Shown here one piece after another: positions 34,386 to 43,569 of a stretch of DNA of 64,000 nt. The stretch's first letter is position 1. Each line of letters opens with the position of its first letter. The stretch spans positions 583,726-647,725 of the forward strand of contig NZ_JAHQCX010000001.1 of assembly GCF_019042245.1 (NCBI RefSeq), written 5' to 3'. The notes under the pieces are model-generated. The model had not been told where the DNA came from. It made no database searches and worked only from the letters and a program-made list of their open reading frames with translations. A program made the translations under genes and the position numbers. The stretch is from Diplocloster modestus. GTDB taxonomy: Bacteria; Bacillota; Clostridia; Lachnospirales; Lachnospiraceae.

Positions 34386-36395
34386 ATGGATATGCGGTTT
34401 CGTCAGGTACATCTGGATTTCCATACTTCGGAACAATTAGAACATATAGGGGAGAAATTTGACAAGAAGCAGTTCCAGCAGGCACTAAAAACAGGACATG
34501 TGGATTCCGTCACGGTATTTTCCAAATGCCAGCACGGCTGGTCCTACCATCCGACAAAGGTGAATCAGATGCATCCGCATCTGGAATTTGACCTGCTGGG
34601 GGCAGAGCTTTCGGCATGCAGGGAAATCGGAGTAAATGCCCCGGTATATCTATGTGCCGGCCTGGATGAGAAGGAAGCTGTGCGCCACCCGGAGTGGCTG
34701 GTCAGAAACCGGGATGAGAGCTGCGGATGGACAGGAAATTTCTCAGGGGATGCCGGGGTGCATCTGCTCTGCTTTCATACAGGGTATCTGGAACTTCTGC
34801 TGGAGCAGATCGGGGAGGTTATGCAGAACTACAGCCCGGATGCGCTGTTTCTGGATATTGCCTCGGTTCATCCCTGTTACTGTGCAGCCTGCAGAACTGA
34901 TCTGATAAAGAAAGGAAAGGATCCCCGTGATGAACAGGCCGTCATGGAGCAGGCGGAGGAGGTATACCGGAATTATGCCCAAAGGGTCCGGGAAACCGTG
35001 CGCCGTTACAGCGGTACCTGTGAGATCTTCCACAACGCCGGGCATCTGATCAGAGGCCGGAGGGATCTGGCTGCCTATAACACCCATTTGGAACTGGAAA
35101 GCCTGCCTACCGGCGGCTGGGGATATCACCACTTTCCGATGTCTGCGTCCTATGTGGCGAATCTGGGTATGGACTATCTGGGCATGACCGGAAAATTCCA
35201 CACCACATGGGGAGAATTCGGCGGATTCAAGCACCCCAATGCACTGCGGTATGAGACCGCTCTTTGCCTGGCTCTAGGAGCCAAATGTTCCGTGGGAGAC
35301 CAGCTGCATCCTTCCGGGGAGATGGATATGGCTACCTATGAACTGATCGGGAAAGCTTATGGGGAGGTAGAAGAGAAGGAGAAATGGTGTCTGGACGCAC
35401 AGAATTGTTATGATATCGGGATCCTGGGGGATGAGGCGGTGAACTGCCGGGTATCCGACAAAAGTGTCCGGTCCTTTGCGGATATCGGGGCTAACCGGAT
35501 TATGCTGGAAGGACATTACCTGTACCGTTTTATTGATCTTGAGGAGGAGTTTCATTCATATAAACTGTTAGTTCTTCCGGATACTATAAGGCTGGATGAT
35601 AAACTGGCCAAACGTCTTAAGGAGTACGTAGACGGCGGTGGAAAACTGCTGATGAGCGGGCAGAGCGGCCTTGAGAAGGATCGGGAACATTTTGCCCTCG
35701 AATTCGACACCGAATACAGGGGAGAGAACCTTTATAAGCCGGATTATATGATCCCCAGTTTTGCGTTGAGTACCGGAAACAGTGCCCATGTGATGTATGA
35801 GCGCGGATATCTGATCGAGCCTGGACATTCGGCACAGGTATTTGCCGGGCGGCAGAATCCATATTTTAACAGGGATCTGCTTCACTACAGCTCTCATCAG
35901 CATACCCCCAATGACAGCCGGGTGACTATGCCGGCTGGGGTGATAAACGGGAATATTGCCTATATCGGCTGGGATATCTTTACGGATTACGGAAAATTAG
36001 GATCACTGCACCATAAGGAGATGGTACGGTACGCGATCGACCAGTTACTGGGCCAGGAGAAGACACTCGTGACTGACCTGGTGGACCGGGGGATCACCAC
36101 AGTGACAAAACAGCCCCGGGAAAACCGCTATATCCAGCATCTGCTGTTCGCCCACACGACAAACCGCGGGACATTTACCTGGGAAGGCAGGGAGAATCCC
36201 ATGGAAGTGATCGAAGACATCGTGCCGCTGTACAGGGTAAATGTGTCACTGAAGCTTCCGGAAAAGGTGAAAAGCATTTATCTGGCGCCTGGGATGACAA
36301 AGCTGGATTTCCAAAAAGAGGACGGACGGATCGTCTATCAGGTACCGGAGGTGGAGTGCCATCAGATGGTCGTTATAGACGTGGAACCCGAGTAA
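34386..36395 (+). CDS. Putative glycoside hydrolase (GHL6-like TIM barrel plus beta-galactosidase-trimerisation-like domain)
   Basis: A 669-residue cytoplasmic protein without signal peptide. Residues ~1-370 form a TIM-barrel-like domain as in hypothetical glycoside hydrolase family 6 / GH42-related proteins (FSKCQHGWSYHPTKV, YSPDALFLDIASVHPCYCAA, EIFHNAGH). Residues ~385-580 look like the GH42 trimerisation fold (LLVLPDTIRLDDKLAKRLKE, YVDGGGKLLMSG, PAGVINGNIAYIGWDIFTDY). A small C-terminal beta domain follows. The catalytic residues are not certain; Asp in LFLDIA is a candidate. It probably degrades the imported oligosaccharide. It lies 89 nt after the permease. Confidence 0.75.
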   Translation: MDMRFRQVHLDFHTSEQLEHIGEKFDKKQFQQALKTGHVDSVTVFSKCQHGWSYHPTKVNQMHPHLEFDLLGAELSACREIGVNAPVYLCAGLDEKEAVRHPEWLVRNRDESCGWTGNFSGDAGVHLLCFHTGYLELLLEQIGEVMQNYSPDALFLDIASVHPCYCAACRTDLIKKGKDPRDEQAVMEQAEEVYRNYAQRVRETVRRYSGTCEIFHNAGHLIRGRRDLAAYNTHLELESLPTGGWGYHHFPMSASYVANLGMDYLGMTGKFHTTWGEFGGFKHPNALRYETALCLALGAKCSVGDQLHPSGEMDMATYELIGKAYGEVEEKEKWCLDAQNCYDIGILGDEAVNCRVSDKSVRSFADIGANRIMLEGHYLYRFIDLEEEFHSYKLLVLPDTIRLDDKLAKRLKEYVDGGGKLLMSGQSGLEKDREHFALEFDTEYRGENLYKPDYMIPSFALSTGNSAHVMYERGYLIEPGHSAQVFAGRQNPYFNRDLLHYSSHQHTPNDSRVTMPAGVINGNIAYIGWDIFTDYGKLGSLHHKEMVRYAIDQLLGQEKTLVTDLVDRGITTVTKQPRENRYIQHLLFAHTTNRGTFTWEGRENPMEVIEDIVPLYRVNVSLKLPEKVKSIYLAPGMTKLDFQKEDGRIVYQVPEVECHQMVVIDVEPE

Positions 36396-36424
36396 GATAA
36401 AATCGTTGCCAAAGGAGTATAAAA

Positions 36425-37618
36425 ATGACTGGCCGAAACTTTTTAGTCACTGCGGAAGCAAGTATTCATAGAATTGTGCAGGAGGAGATGAGACAGCAGC
36501 AGTTTGCCGGCGCGTCTGTCCGGATCCTGCACAAAGGTGTGCCGGTTTTATGCGGAAACTACGGATACGCGGATCGGGAAGCGGGAAAAGTAGTCCAAGA
36601 CGACACGATATTCAGGCTCTATTCTTTGAGCAAACCCATAGCAGCGGTAGCGGCTTATATACAATTAGAGCGTGGGCTCCTGGATCTGGAAGCACCGGTT
36701 GCCAGGTATCTGCCGGCATTTTCAAAGATGCAGGTTTATACGGATAAAGGGCTGGTACCGGCCAAACGGCCTATCCTGGTCCGGGAATTATTGAGCATGA
36801 CATCGGGATTAGTCTATCCGGATCCAGACCCGGTAGGGGCGTATATGCAGGAAGTATTTACCAGGTCGGGGACCAGGTACCGGGACGGGAATCCCATGAG
36901 CACGGCAGAGGTCGTTGACGCGATAGCCGAAAAGCCTCTGGCGTTCCAGCCGGGAGAACAGTGGAGATATGGGACCAGTACGGATGTGATGGGCAGGATT
37001 ATTGAGGTGACAGCGGGGATGAGTCTGGGAGAATTCTATCGGAATGAGATCTTTGAACCGTTGGGAATGAAGGACACCGGATTCTATGTCCCAAAGGAAA
37101 AAACAGACAGGCTGGCACAACTGTACTCCATGGAAGCTCACGAAGATGGAAGCCAGAGGCTGGTTATCGAAAAAGAGAGGACCATGGGACTAACGGACTG
37201 TCTCTCTTTGCCGGCTTATGAATCAGCAGGAGCTGGCCTGTTGTCCACGATGAGTGATTATGCCAAATTTGCCGTGATGCTGTTGGGAAATACACAGAGA
37301 AATGGAACAGGGATACTGGGACGTAAAACTCTGGATCTTATGTTAAGGCCGCAGCTTACACAAGAGCAGGATAAAACCATCTATTTTGAACATCTGAAGG
37401 GATACAGTTACGGGAACTTTATGAGATTTTACAAGGAGCCCAACGAGGCGGCCAGCAGCGGCTCACCCGGTGAGTTCGGCTGGGACGGCTGGACCGGTCC
37501 TTATATGGCGGTGAACCGGGAAGATGATTTTATCCTGCTCTTTATGACACAGCGCTGCGGTTACTGTAATCCAGCTTTTATCCGGAAGCTTCGCAATATT
37601 GCCTATGCCATACTATAA
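36425..37618 (+). CDS. Beta-lactamase-fold serine hydrolase
   Basis: A 397-residue class C-like serine hydrolase (EstB/penicillin-binding-protein-like). Catalytic SxxK motif is SLSK with Ser67 and Lys70; a YESAGAG segment could supply the YxN-type tyrosine, and a C-terminal SGSPGEFGWDGWTG loop replaces the KTG motif. No signal peptide, so it is likely cytoplasmic. In this sugar locus an esterase acting on acylated sugars is more plausible than resistance to antibiotics. RBS AAAGGAG. Confidence 0.85.
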   Translation: MTGRNFLVTAEASIHRIVQEEMRQQQFAGASVRILHKGVPVLCGNYGYADREAGKVVQDDTIFRLYSLSKPIAAVAAYIQLERGLLDLEAPVARYLPAFSKMQVYTDKGLVPAKRPILVRELLSMTSGLVYPDPDPVGAYMQEVFTRSGTRYRDGNPMSTAEVVDAIAEKPLAFQPGEQWRYGTSTDVMGRIIEVTAGMSLGEFYRNEIFEPLGMKDTGFYVPKEKTDRLAQLYSMEAHEDGSQRLVIEKERTMGLTDCLSLPAYESAGAGLLSTMSDYAKFAVMLLGNTQRNGTGILGRKTLDLMLRPQLTQEQDKTIYFEHLKGYSYGNFMRFYKEPNEAASSGSPGEFGWDGWTGPYMAVNREDDFILLFMTQRCGYCNPAFIRKLRNIAYAIL

Positions 37619-37635
37619 TGACAGGGAGGAAAAAT

Positions 37636-40149
37636 ATGCTGACAGATACATTACCACAAATCAGGGAAGACATAGAACTTAAACTTCCCCATTTCCCCAC
37701 AAGAATGCAGGCTGCCGTTTTCAGACTCTGGGAAATGGTGCCGGCCTTTAGGCTGGCAGAAGTTCTGGAGACCGATGAGGCCCATATCCGGCAGCTGGCA
37801 CAGGATATGGCGCTTCCGCCGCAGAAAAATACCGGCGAGTGGATGGAAAAAGGATATATAACCATAATTCGCAGCGCCTGGTATCTGCTGCCCTATGAAC
37901 AGCTGCTGAAGCTACTGGGCTGGGATTCTGAACAGCTGGCTTTTATTCTGAAGGAGGACGATTTCCTGGATATCAAGCTGGGAAGTCTGAAACCAGCCTG
38001 TAAGCCGGTTTTATACCGGGAGCTGAACCAGGAAGAGCGCCGGGAGACGAAACAGCTGCGGGAAGTGATGGAGCAGTACATCCGGAATTTTGACGGGGAA
38101 GACTGCACCCTGCCCTTTGCATTTTTTGAAAAAAAGGACTTGCATGCAGGGATGATATCCGGCTGTGCAGACAGATGGGTGTTAGAAGCAGACCCGGAAT
38201 GTCTGCAGTCGGAAGCAGTCAATCAGTTTTTTCGCGATTTTAAAATAGATTATGGATTCGCATTTTCCGCGCAGGACGAGAAAAACCCTGTCCCTGAGGG
38301 GCGGCTCACACTGCGCATTCACCCGGAATGGCAGAAGCAGCGGGAATATCATGAACTTACCATCGAAAAGCACCGGATTCTGATAGAGGCGAAAGCGCCG
38401 GATGGAATCTTCAGGGGGCTGCTTTATATGGAAGCTCTATCCCAGGGCCCCGGACATTTGGCATTGCCCATAGCATCTTATAGAAGAACCCCCTCCTTTA
38501 CTACCCGATTTATCTATTCTTACTGTGGGATCTATGGGAATGCCTTTGATGTACCGGTCTCAACCTCTTATCCGGAGCAGCTGATGAAATCCTACGCCAG
38601 GTTGGGAATCAACGGCGTATGGCTGCCCGCCGTCCTATACAAGATGGTGCCGTTTCCATTTGAACCTGCCCTTTCGGATGGATGGCAGGAGAGGATGGGA
38701 CATCTGAACGAGCTGATTGCCCTTGGACAGCGCTACGGTATAAGGATATACCTGTACTTAAACGAACCGCGCTCCATGCCGCTGTCCTTCTTTGAAAAAT
38801 ATCCGGAACTAAAGGGACATACCTTTGGAGAAAATGCCTCCCTTTGCACGCAGTCGGAAGGAGTACAGCGGTATATCCGGGATGCGGTGAGAATGCTCTG
38901 TGAAAAGGCCCCTGGGCTGGGTGGATTTTTTACCATTACCCGCTCCGAAAATCATACAAACTGCTATTCCCACGTCGATACACAGGAAGCACAGGAATGT
39001 CCCCGCTGCCGGAACAAAAAACCCTGGGAAGTGGTCGCCGAACTGAATTCTCTCATAGCCAGCACGGCCCGGTCTGTGGATCCGTCCATACAGGTCTTTG
39101 CCTGGACCTGGTCCTGGTCACCCATGGGAAATGACGGCGTCCGCCGTTGCATCGAAGCGCTGGACCCGGGAATTACCCTGATGTGCACCAATGAGGAACA
39201 TCTGGATTACACGGTAGGGCCTGTGAAAGAACACCTGCGGGATTATACCTTAAGCAGAATCGGACCCAGTGTCCAGAGCCGTACGTTCTGGGACTATGCC
39301 AAAGAGAACGGCCATGCAACGGCGGCCAAAGTCCAGCTGAACAATACCTGGGAGGCATCCACAGCCCCTTATATCCCGGTCTACGAAAATATCCTGAAAA
39401 TCATGCGGAACCTGAAGGAGCTGGGTGTGGAAAACCTGATGGTGAGCTGGACATTAGGTGGATATCCCTCGGAAAATTTAAAATTCGCCTCCAGCTTTTT
39501 CTTTGAGGAGGAGAAAAATAAATCCTTTTCCTATGAGGAAGCCTTAAAATTCCTATATCACGAAAATGCACCGGCGGTAAGCCGGGCAGTACACAAATTC
39601 TGCGAGGCATTTTCCAACTATCCGTTCTATGTGGAAAGTGTATACAACGGCCCTCACAACGCGGGCCCTTCCAACCTCCTGTACAGCGAACCAACGGGGC
39701 TAAAAGCGACTATGACCTGCTATGCGTTTGATGATCTGGACAGCTGGAGAACTATCTTTGAGGAAGATCTCTACGAGGACTGTTTCCGGAGGGTGGCCGA
39801 AGGCTGGCAGGATGGCATGCAGGAACTTACATCCCTGGATGAATGTGAATTTAAGGATACAGCTCATATGTGCGGTATTCTATTTCGCTCCTCCTATAAC
39901 CAGATCCGGTTCATCCGAATCCGGGACGGCCATATAAAGCTATCCGCACAGGAACGGCAGAGTGCGCTTTCCCAACTCGCAGAACAAGAACTGGAACTGG
40001 CCGTAACCACATACCGCCTGATGCTGCGCAATCCCAGTATCGGCTACGAGGCGGCGAACCATTACTACTTCAACCGTTCCATGCTGATGGAAAAAGTCCT
40101 AAACTGCGCGGAACTGATCCGAAAATACAATTCATACAACCAGAAGTGA
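37636..40149 (+). CDS. Large putative glycoside hydrolase with GH20-type N-terminal fold
   Basis: An 837-residue protein without signal peptide. ATG at 37636 has AGGGAGG six bases upstream; an in-frame ATG at 37618 has none. The first ~190 residues are not recognised. Residues ~190-285 look like the alpha/beta domain that precedes the barrel in GH20 and GH67 enzymes (HELTIEKHRILIEAKAPDGI, FRGLLYMEALSQ). A TIM barrel follows with INGVWLPAVLYKM, FFTITRSENHTNCYSH and FAWTWSWSPMG, and a Cys pair ECPRCRNK. The last ~200 residues are helical. Substrate unknown; I infer hexosamine- or uronic-acid-containing oligosaccharides from the fold alone. Confidence 0.75.
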   Translation: MLTDTLPQIREDIELKLPHFPTRMQAAVFRLWEMVPAFRLAEVLETDEAHIRQLAQDMALPPQKNTGEWMEKGYITIIRSAWYLLPYEQLLKLLGWDSEQLAFILKEDDFLDIKLGSLKPACKPVLYRELNQEERRETKQLREVMEQYIRNFDGEDCTLPFAFFEKKDLHAGMISGCADRWVLEADPECLQSEAVNQFFRDFKIDYGFAFSAQDEKNPVPEGRLTLRIHPEWQKQREYHELTIEKHRILIEAKAPDGIFRGLLYMEALSQGPGHLALPIASYRRTPSFTTRFIYSYCGIYGNAFDVPVSTSYPEQLMKSYARLGINGVWLPAVLYKMVPFPFEPALSDGWQERMGHLNELIALGQRYGIRIYLYLNEPRSMPLSFFEKYPELKGHTFGENASLCTQSEGVQRYIRDAVRMLCEKAPGLGGFFTITRSENHTNCYSHVDTQEAQECPRCRNKKPWEVVAELNSLIASTARSVDPSIQVFAWTWSWSPMGNDGVRRCIEALDPGITLMCTNEEHLDYTVGPVKEHLRDYTLSRIGPSVQSRTFWDYAKENGHATAAKVQLNNTWEASTAPYIPVYENILKIMRNLKELGVENLMVSWTLGGYPSENLKFASSFFFEEEKNKSFSYEEALKFLYHENAPAVSRAVHKFCEAFSNYPFYVESVYNGPHNAGPSNLLYSEPTGLKATMTCYAFDDLDSWRTIFEEDLYEDCFRRVAEGWQDGMQELTSLDECEFKDTAHMCGILFRSSYNQIRFIRIRDGHIKLSAQERQSALSQLAEQELELAVTTYRLMLRNPSIGYEAANHYYFNRSMLMEKVLNCAELIRKYNSYNQK

Positions 40150-40166
40150 ACAATCCTTTAAACACC

Positions 40167-40191
40167 GTCCGGTTCAACGGACAAAAAGGAG
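40167..40191 (+). promoter_or_regulatory. Hairpin abutting a Shine-Dalgarno sequence
   Basis: GTCCG-GTTCAA-CGGAC, then AAAA and AGGAG, nine bases before the ATG at 40200. Confidence 0.6.
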
Positions 40192-40199
40192 AGATTACA

Positions 40200-41011
40200 T
40201 GCGTACGGTCTACGAGATGGAAGAGAGCGCTGCCGCACTCTTTCTGGAAACAGCCCGAAACCACAAAATAACCTGCGCGGCCAGACCGGCACAGTTTACC
40301 AGAATTATGCGGCAGAACACCGGTATGGTAGGAGAATTACTACCCTGGGGCCATGAAAAAGACGGCCTGGAGCGGCACAATCCATTGATCGTGGCAATAG
40401 GAGACAGCGTCACAGCCGGACATTTTGAAAATCTGCAGCCCTTAAACGGCCCATTTGACAAGACGAGGCCAATCGAGATCGCAGATCCCAGGGAAGTATA
40501 CCACGAAAAATTCCGCCGAAAACTGATCGACACATATGAGCAGACCTCGGTAAGTGTTCTCAACGCCGGAATTGCCGGAGATACCATATTCGGCATGGAA
40601 CAAAGGCTGAAGCGGGATGTACTGTCCCACAACCCGGATCTGGTCCTTATAAACGGAACCATTAACTGGCAGCCGGACAAAACCACCGCCGATTTCCGTC
40701 AGGCTCTGATCCGCATGATCGATCGGGTCCGTTCGGAAACCCAGGCCGATCTCATCCTGATGACGCCCAACCCTGTCATCTGGAGCAGCCAGGACATGCA
40801 CCGCCTGTTCCGGGAGCGGATAGACTGCGTCCGTGATCTGTCAGCGAAACAGAACATCTGCCTGGCCGATATCTGCGGCATCTGGGAAGAATTCCTGAAA
40901 TCCGGCTATCCGCTCCGGAAAATGCTGTCCAATAAAACCAGCCATCCAACAAAGACCGGTCATGAAGTATGCGCCCTGGAACTGATGAAACTTGTAGTGG
41001 AGGCGGAATGA
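40200..41011 (+). CDS. SGNH/GDSL-type esterase
   Basis: A 270-residue SGNH hydrolase, probably removing acyl groups from sugars. Block I is AIGDSVTAGH with nucleophile Ser70; block II Gly in NAGIAGDTIFG; block III Asn in LINGTIN. Block V reads SHPTKTGH with His249, but the Asp expected three residues before that His is Lys, so the triad may be altered or the Asp supplied elsewhere. The ATG is at 40200 (last base of that line is shared with the preceding hairpin-SD module). It is the last gene of the locus; H2 begins 16 nt after its stop. Confidence 0.87.
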
Positions 41012-41026
41012 ATGGATAATAGGGCC

Positions 41027-41375
41027 GGGAATGTGGGAGCCGGCGGAGGAACAGGACACCTGGAAGGGCACAAAAGGATTCCGTGGACTGGGGAGAGGAG
41101 CGAAAAGTCCGGTGCTGCGGGATGCATCGGGAAAACCGAATCAGATCTAACTACGAAGAAAAAAGAACCCTTTATTACGCAGGGCCGGGACAAACTCGCC
41201 GTTCGGCTCAGACAGTGTCCCGGCCCTGCAGGGTTCTTTTTTCTTCTCCGTAAGATCTGAAACAGTTTTCCCTCAAGCATTCCGCAGCACCGGACTTTTC
41301 GCTCCTCTCCCCAGTCCACGGAATCCTTTTGTGCCCTTCCAGGTGTCCTGTTCCTCCGCCGGCTCCCACATTCCC
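41027..41375 (+). repeat. Giant foldback element H2 (complete)
   Basis: A 349-nt inverted repeat with ~99-bp outer arms (41027-~41126 and ~41278-41375). The arm sequences are unrelated to those of H1 and H3. The core is shared: AGATCT stem, internal loop (left AACTAC, right TCCGTA), GAAGAAAAAAGAACCC/GGGTTCTTTTTTCTTC stem, bulge TTTATTAC, GCAGGGCCGGGACA stem. The apical loop is AACTCGCC-GTTC-GGCTCAGACAG. It lies between the esterase and a new operon and could terminate the upstream transcript. Confidence 0.95.
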
Positions 41376-41507
41376 TGCACTGGTACAAGCGACGGCCCCT
41401 TCGGGACCACCAGCCCTTTGCCCGGCACCCGGACCTATGAAAAAACCAAGTTATAATATGCCCAAAATAATACCTGAATCATGGAATAAATTATGGAAAA
41501 AGTCCTA

Positions 41508-41536
41508 TTGACTTTTTGGAGTGTCAGTGATATTAT
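41508..41536 (+). promoter_or_regulatory. Promoter of the polyol/deoxy-sugar operon
   Basis: TTGACT (41508-41513), 17-nt spacer, TATTAT (41531-41536). Confidence 0.8.
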
Positions 41537-41556
41537 TTTCATGTGATGAAAATAAT
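41532..41556. promoter_or_regulatory. Palindromic operator, probably for the SorC-type regulator
   Basis: ATTATTTTCA-TGTGA-TGAAAATAAT, a perfect 10-bp inverted repeat overlapping the -10 box and the predicted start point. The operon ends with a SorC-family regulator (47633-48577), the likely ligand-responsive binder. Confidence 0.75.
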
Positions 41557-41594
41557 TTCACAAACACATTGCAAACCAAAATGGAGGAATTAAA

Positions 41595-42650
41595 ATGAGA
41601 GCGATTCAGATGACAGAAGTAAAACATTTACAGCTGATTGAGACAGCGAAGCCTGCACCGGGCAGCGATGAAGTCCTGCTGAAAATTATGGCAGTCGGTA
41701 TCTGCGGTTCCGATATTCCCAGAATCCTGCAGTTCGGTTCCCATGTACTTCCGATTATCCCTGGTCACGAATTCGCCGGAGAAATCGTTGAGATCGGATC
41801 TGAAGTAGGCGGATGGGAGATCGGCGACAGAGCTTGCGCAGCTCCGTTACTTCCCTGCCACGAATGCGAGTGGTGCCAAAAGGGTGAGTACTCCCTCTGT
41901 GAAAAATATAAATATTATGGTTCCAGAAACGACGGTGCGTTTGCGGAATATTTGGCGGTAAAAGCGGAGAACCTGGTGAAATTGTCCCAGGATACGCCTT
42001 TCGACTGGGGCGCAACCGTTGATCCCGCGGCCAATGCGATCCACGCGTTCTTAAGAGGAGATGTGACACCGGAGGATTCCGTTTGTGTATTTGGTCTGGG
42101 GGCCATCGGCTTATTCGCGATTCAGTATGCGAAGGCAATGGGAATCAAAACGATCGTTGCTGTGGATATCGATGATTCCAAACTGGAAAACGCAGTGGAG
42201 TGCGGCGCTACCTTTACTGTGAACTCTTTAAAGAATGATGCGGTGAAAGCGGTGCTGGATCATACGAATGGTAAAGGAGTTACGGTATCCTTTGATATGT
42301 CCGGTGCTCCGGTTGCGCAGCATAACGCGATTTTGGTTACCGGCAAGATGGGAAGAGTCGTATTTCTTGGGATTTCCCACAAGGGATTGGAATTATCCGA
42401 ACAGGCCGTGGACAATATCTTAAGATATCAGCTGGCTATAAAGGGAAGCTGGAACTCCTTCTCCAATCCTTTCCCAGGAAAAGAATGGACTGAGGCAGCC
42501 AGACTGATGGGCGAGAAGAAATTGAATCCGGATCTGCTGATTTCCCACAAATTGCTGTTGGAGGATGTGCCGGATACGTTCAAAAAGATCGATGAGAAAT
42601 CTATTATTTTTAATAAGATTATGTTTTATCCCAACGGTTTCTTAAAATAG
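41595..42650 (+). CDS. Zinc-dependent medium-chain dehydrogenase (galactitol-1-phosphate 5-dehydrogenase-like)
   Basis: A 351-residue MDR enzyme oxidising a polyol or polyol phosphate with NAD. Catalytic zinc region VGICGSDIPRI and GHEFAGEI; structural zinc Cys cluster CHECEWCQKGEYSLC; Rossmann loop VFGLGAIGLFAIQYAK. The GSDIPR pattern is typical of GatD-like enzymes. Clear RBS GGAGG at 41582. First gene of the operon behind a promoter-operator pair. Confidence 0.9.
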   Translation: MRAIQMTEVKHLQLIETAKPAPGSDEVLLKIMAVGICGSDIPRILQFGSHVLPIIPGHEFAGEIVEIGSEVGGWEIGDRACAAPLLPCHECEWCQKGEYSLCEKYKYYGSRNDGAFAEYLAVKAENLVKLSQDTPFDWGATVDPAANAIHAFLRGDVTPEDSVCVFGLGAIGLFAIQYAKAMGIKTIVAVDIDDSKLENAVECGATFTVNSLKNDAVKAVLDHTNGKGVTVSFDMSGAPVAQHNAILVTGKMGRVVFLGISHKGLELSEQAVDNILRYQLAIKGSWNSFSNPFPGKEWTEAARLMGEKKLNPDLLISHKLLLEDVPDTFKKIDEKSIIFNKIMFYPNGFLK

Positions 42651-42792
42651 AAGCAAACATATGTAAATGTGGATTAAAACAATAGCATAGCCGGATACAT
42701 AAATGAGATTAAATCAAGAAAAAGCGTAAACGAAGATAGTGTAACTTTTCAATGAGATAACAGAAAAACATATTAAAAAAGGAGATATTATC

Positions 42793-43443
42793 ATGAATAC
42801 AAATATTGCAGGTTATGTAGATCACACCATTCTGAAACCCCAGGCTACCACCGAGGACGTTAAAAAATTATGCGAGGAAGCGAAAAAATACAGTTTTGCT
42901 TCCGTGTGCATCAATCCGAAACATGTAAGTTTCGCTTATGACATCTTAAAAGATACCACTGTCCAGGTTTGTACCGTGATCGGTTTCCCTCTGGGAGCCA
43001 ACACTTCCGAGATCAAAGCCCTGGAAGCTAAGAAGGCAGTGGAAGACGGAGCGGGCGAAGTGGATATGGTCATCGATATCGGCGCTGCCAAAGAGCATGA
43101 TTATGCGCGGGTGAAAGAAGATGTGGCCGCGGTAAGAGCAGCGGCAAAATCCCCCACGATCCTGAAAGTGATCATCGAGACCTGTCTGCTGACGGATGAG
43201 GAAAAGGTTGAAGTATGCAAGGTTTGCAAGGAAGCGGGAGCCGATTTCGTCAAGACCTCCACCGGATTCTCCACCGGCGGCGCTACCGTGGAAGACGTGG
43301 CTCTAATGTATAAAACAGTAGCACCGGAAGTGAAAGTAAAAGCATCCGGCGGTATCCGGAATAAAGAGGACGCGGACGCCATGATCAAAGCAGGTGCTTC
43401 CAGGCTTGGAACCAGTGCAGGAATCAAGATTGTAGAAGGTTAA
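42793..43443 (+). CDS. deoC: Deoxyribose-phosphate aldolase family protein
   Basis: A 216-residue class I aldolase. Schiff-base Lys is Lys154 in [10 protein letters not shown]; partners are Asp91 in [10 protein letters not shown] and the Lys in VKASGGIR. Canonical DeoC splits 2-deoxyribose 5-phosphate to acetaldehyde and glyceraldehyde 3-phosphate. Here it lies among sugar dehydrogenases and a rhamnulokinase-like kinase and not with nucleoside genes, so it may cleave another deoxy- or ketose phosphate. RBS AAAGGAG. Confidence 0.92.
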   Translation: MNTNIAGYVDHTILKPQATTEDVKKLCEEAKKYSFASVCINPKHVSFAYDILKDTTVQVCTVIGFPLGANTSEIKALEAKKAVEDGAGEVDMVIDIGAAKEHDYARVKEDVAAVRAAAKSPTILKVIIETCLLTDEEKVEVCKVCKEAGADFVKTSTGFSTGGATVEDVALMYKTVAPEVKVKASGGIRNKEDADAMIKAGASRLGTSAGIKIVEG

Positions 43444-43465
43444 TTATATACTGGGAAATAAAATA

Positions 43466-43513
43466 CGCCTGAGGGTAGTGCCAAATGGAACACATTTTGC
43501 CGATCCTCAGGCG
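43466..43513 (+). other. Intercistronic hairpin after deoC
   Basis: CGCCTGAGG (43466-43474) pairs with CCTCAGGCG (43505-43513). No T run follows, so it is more likely an mRNA stability or processing element than a terminator. Confidence 0.6.
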
Positions 43514-43537
43514 GCTTACCACTGTAAGGGATAGGAA

Positions 43538-43563
43538 GCGGGCGTATATCCCGCGATTGGAGG
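43538..43563 (+). promoter_or_regulatory. Hairpin abutting a Shine-Dalgarno sequence
   Basis: GCGGG-CGTATAT-CCCGC followed after four bases by GGAGG, seven bases before the ATG at 43570. Confidence 0.7.
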
Positions 43564-43569
43564 AAGATT

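Noticed and set aside
36425..37618. Antibiotic-resistance beta-lactamase
   Set aside because: The fold is shared with esterases and peptidases, no signal peptide, no KTG motif, and it lies in a sugar operon.
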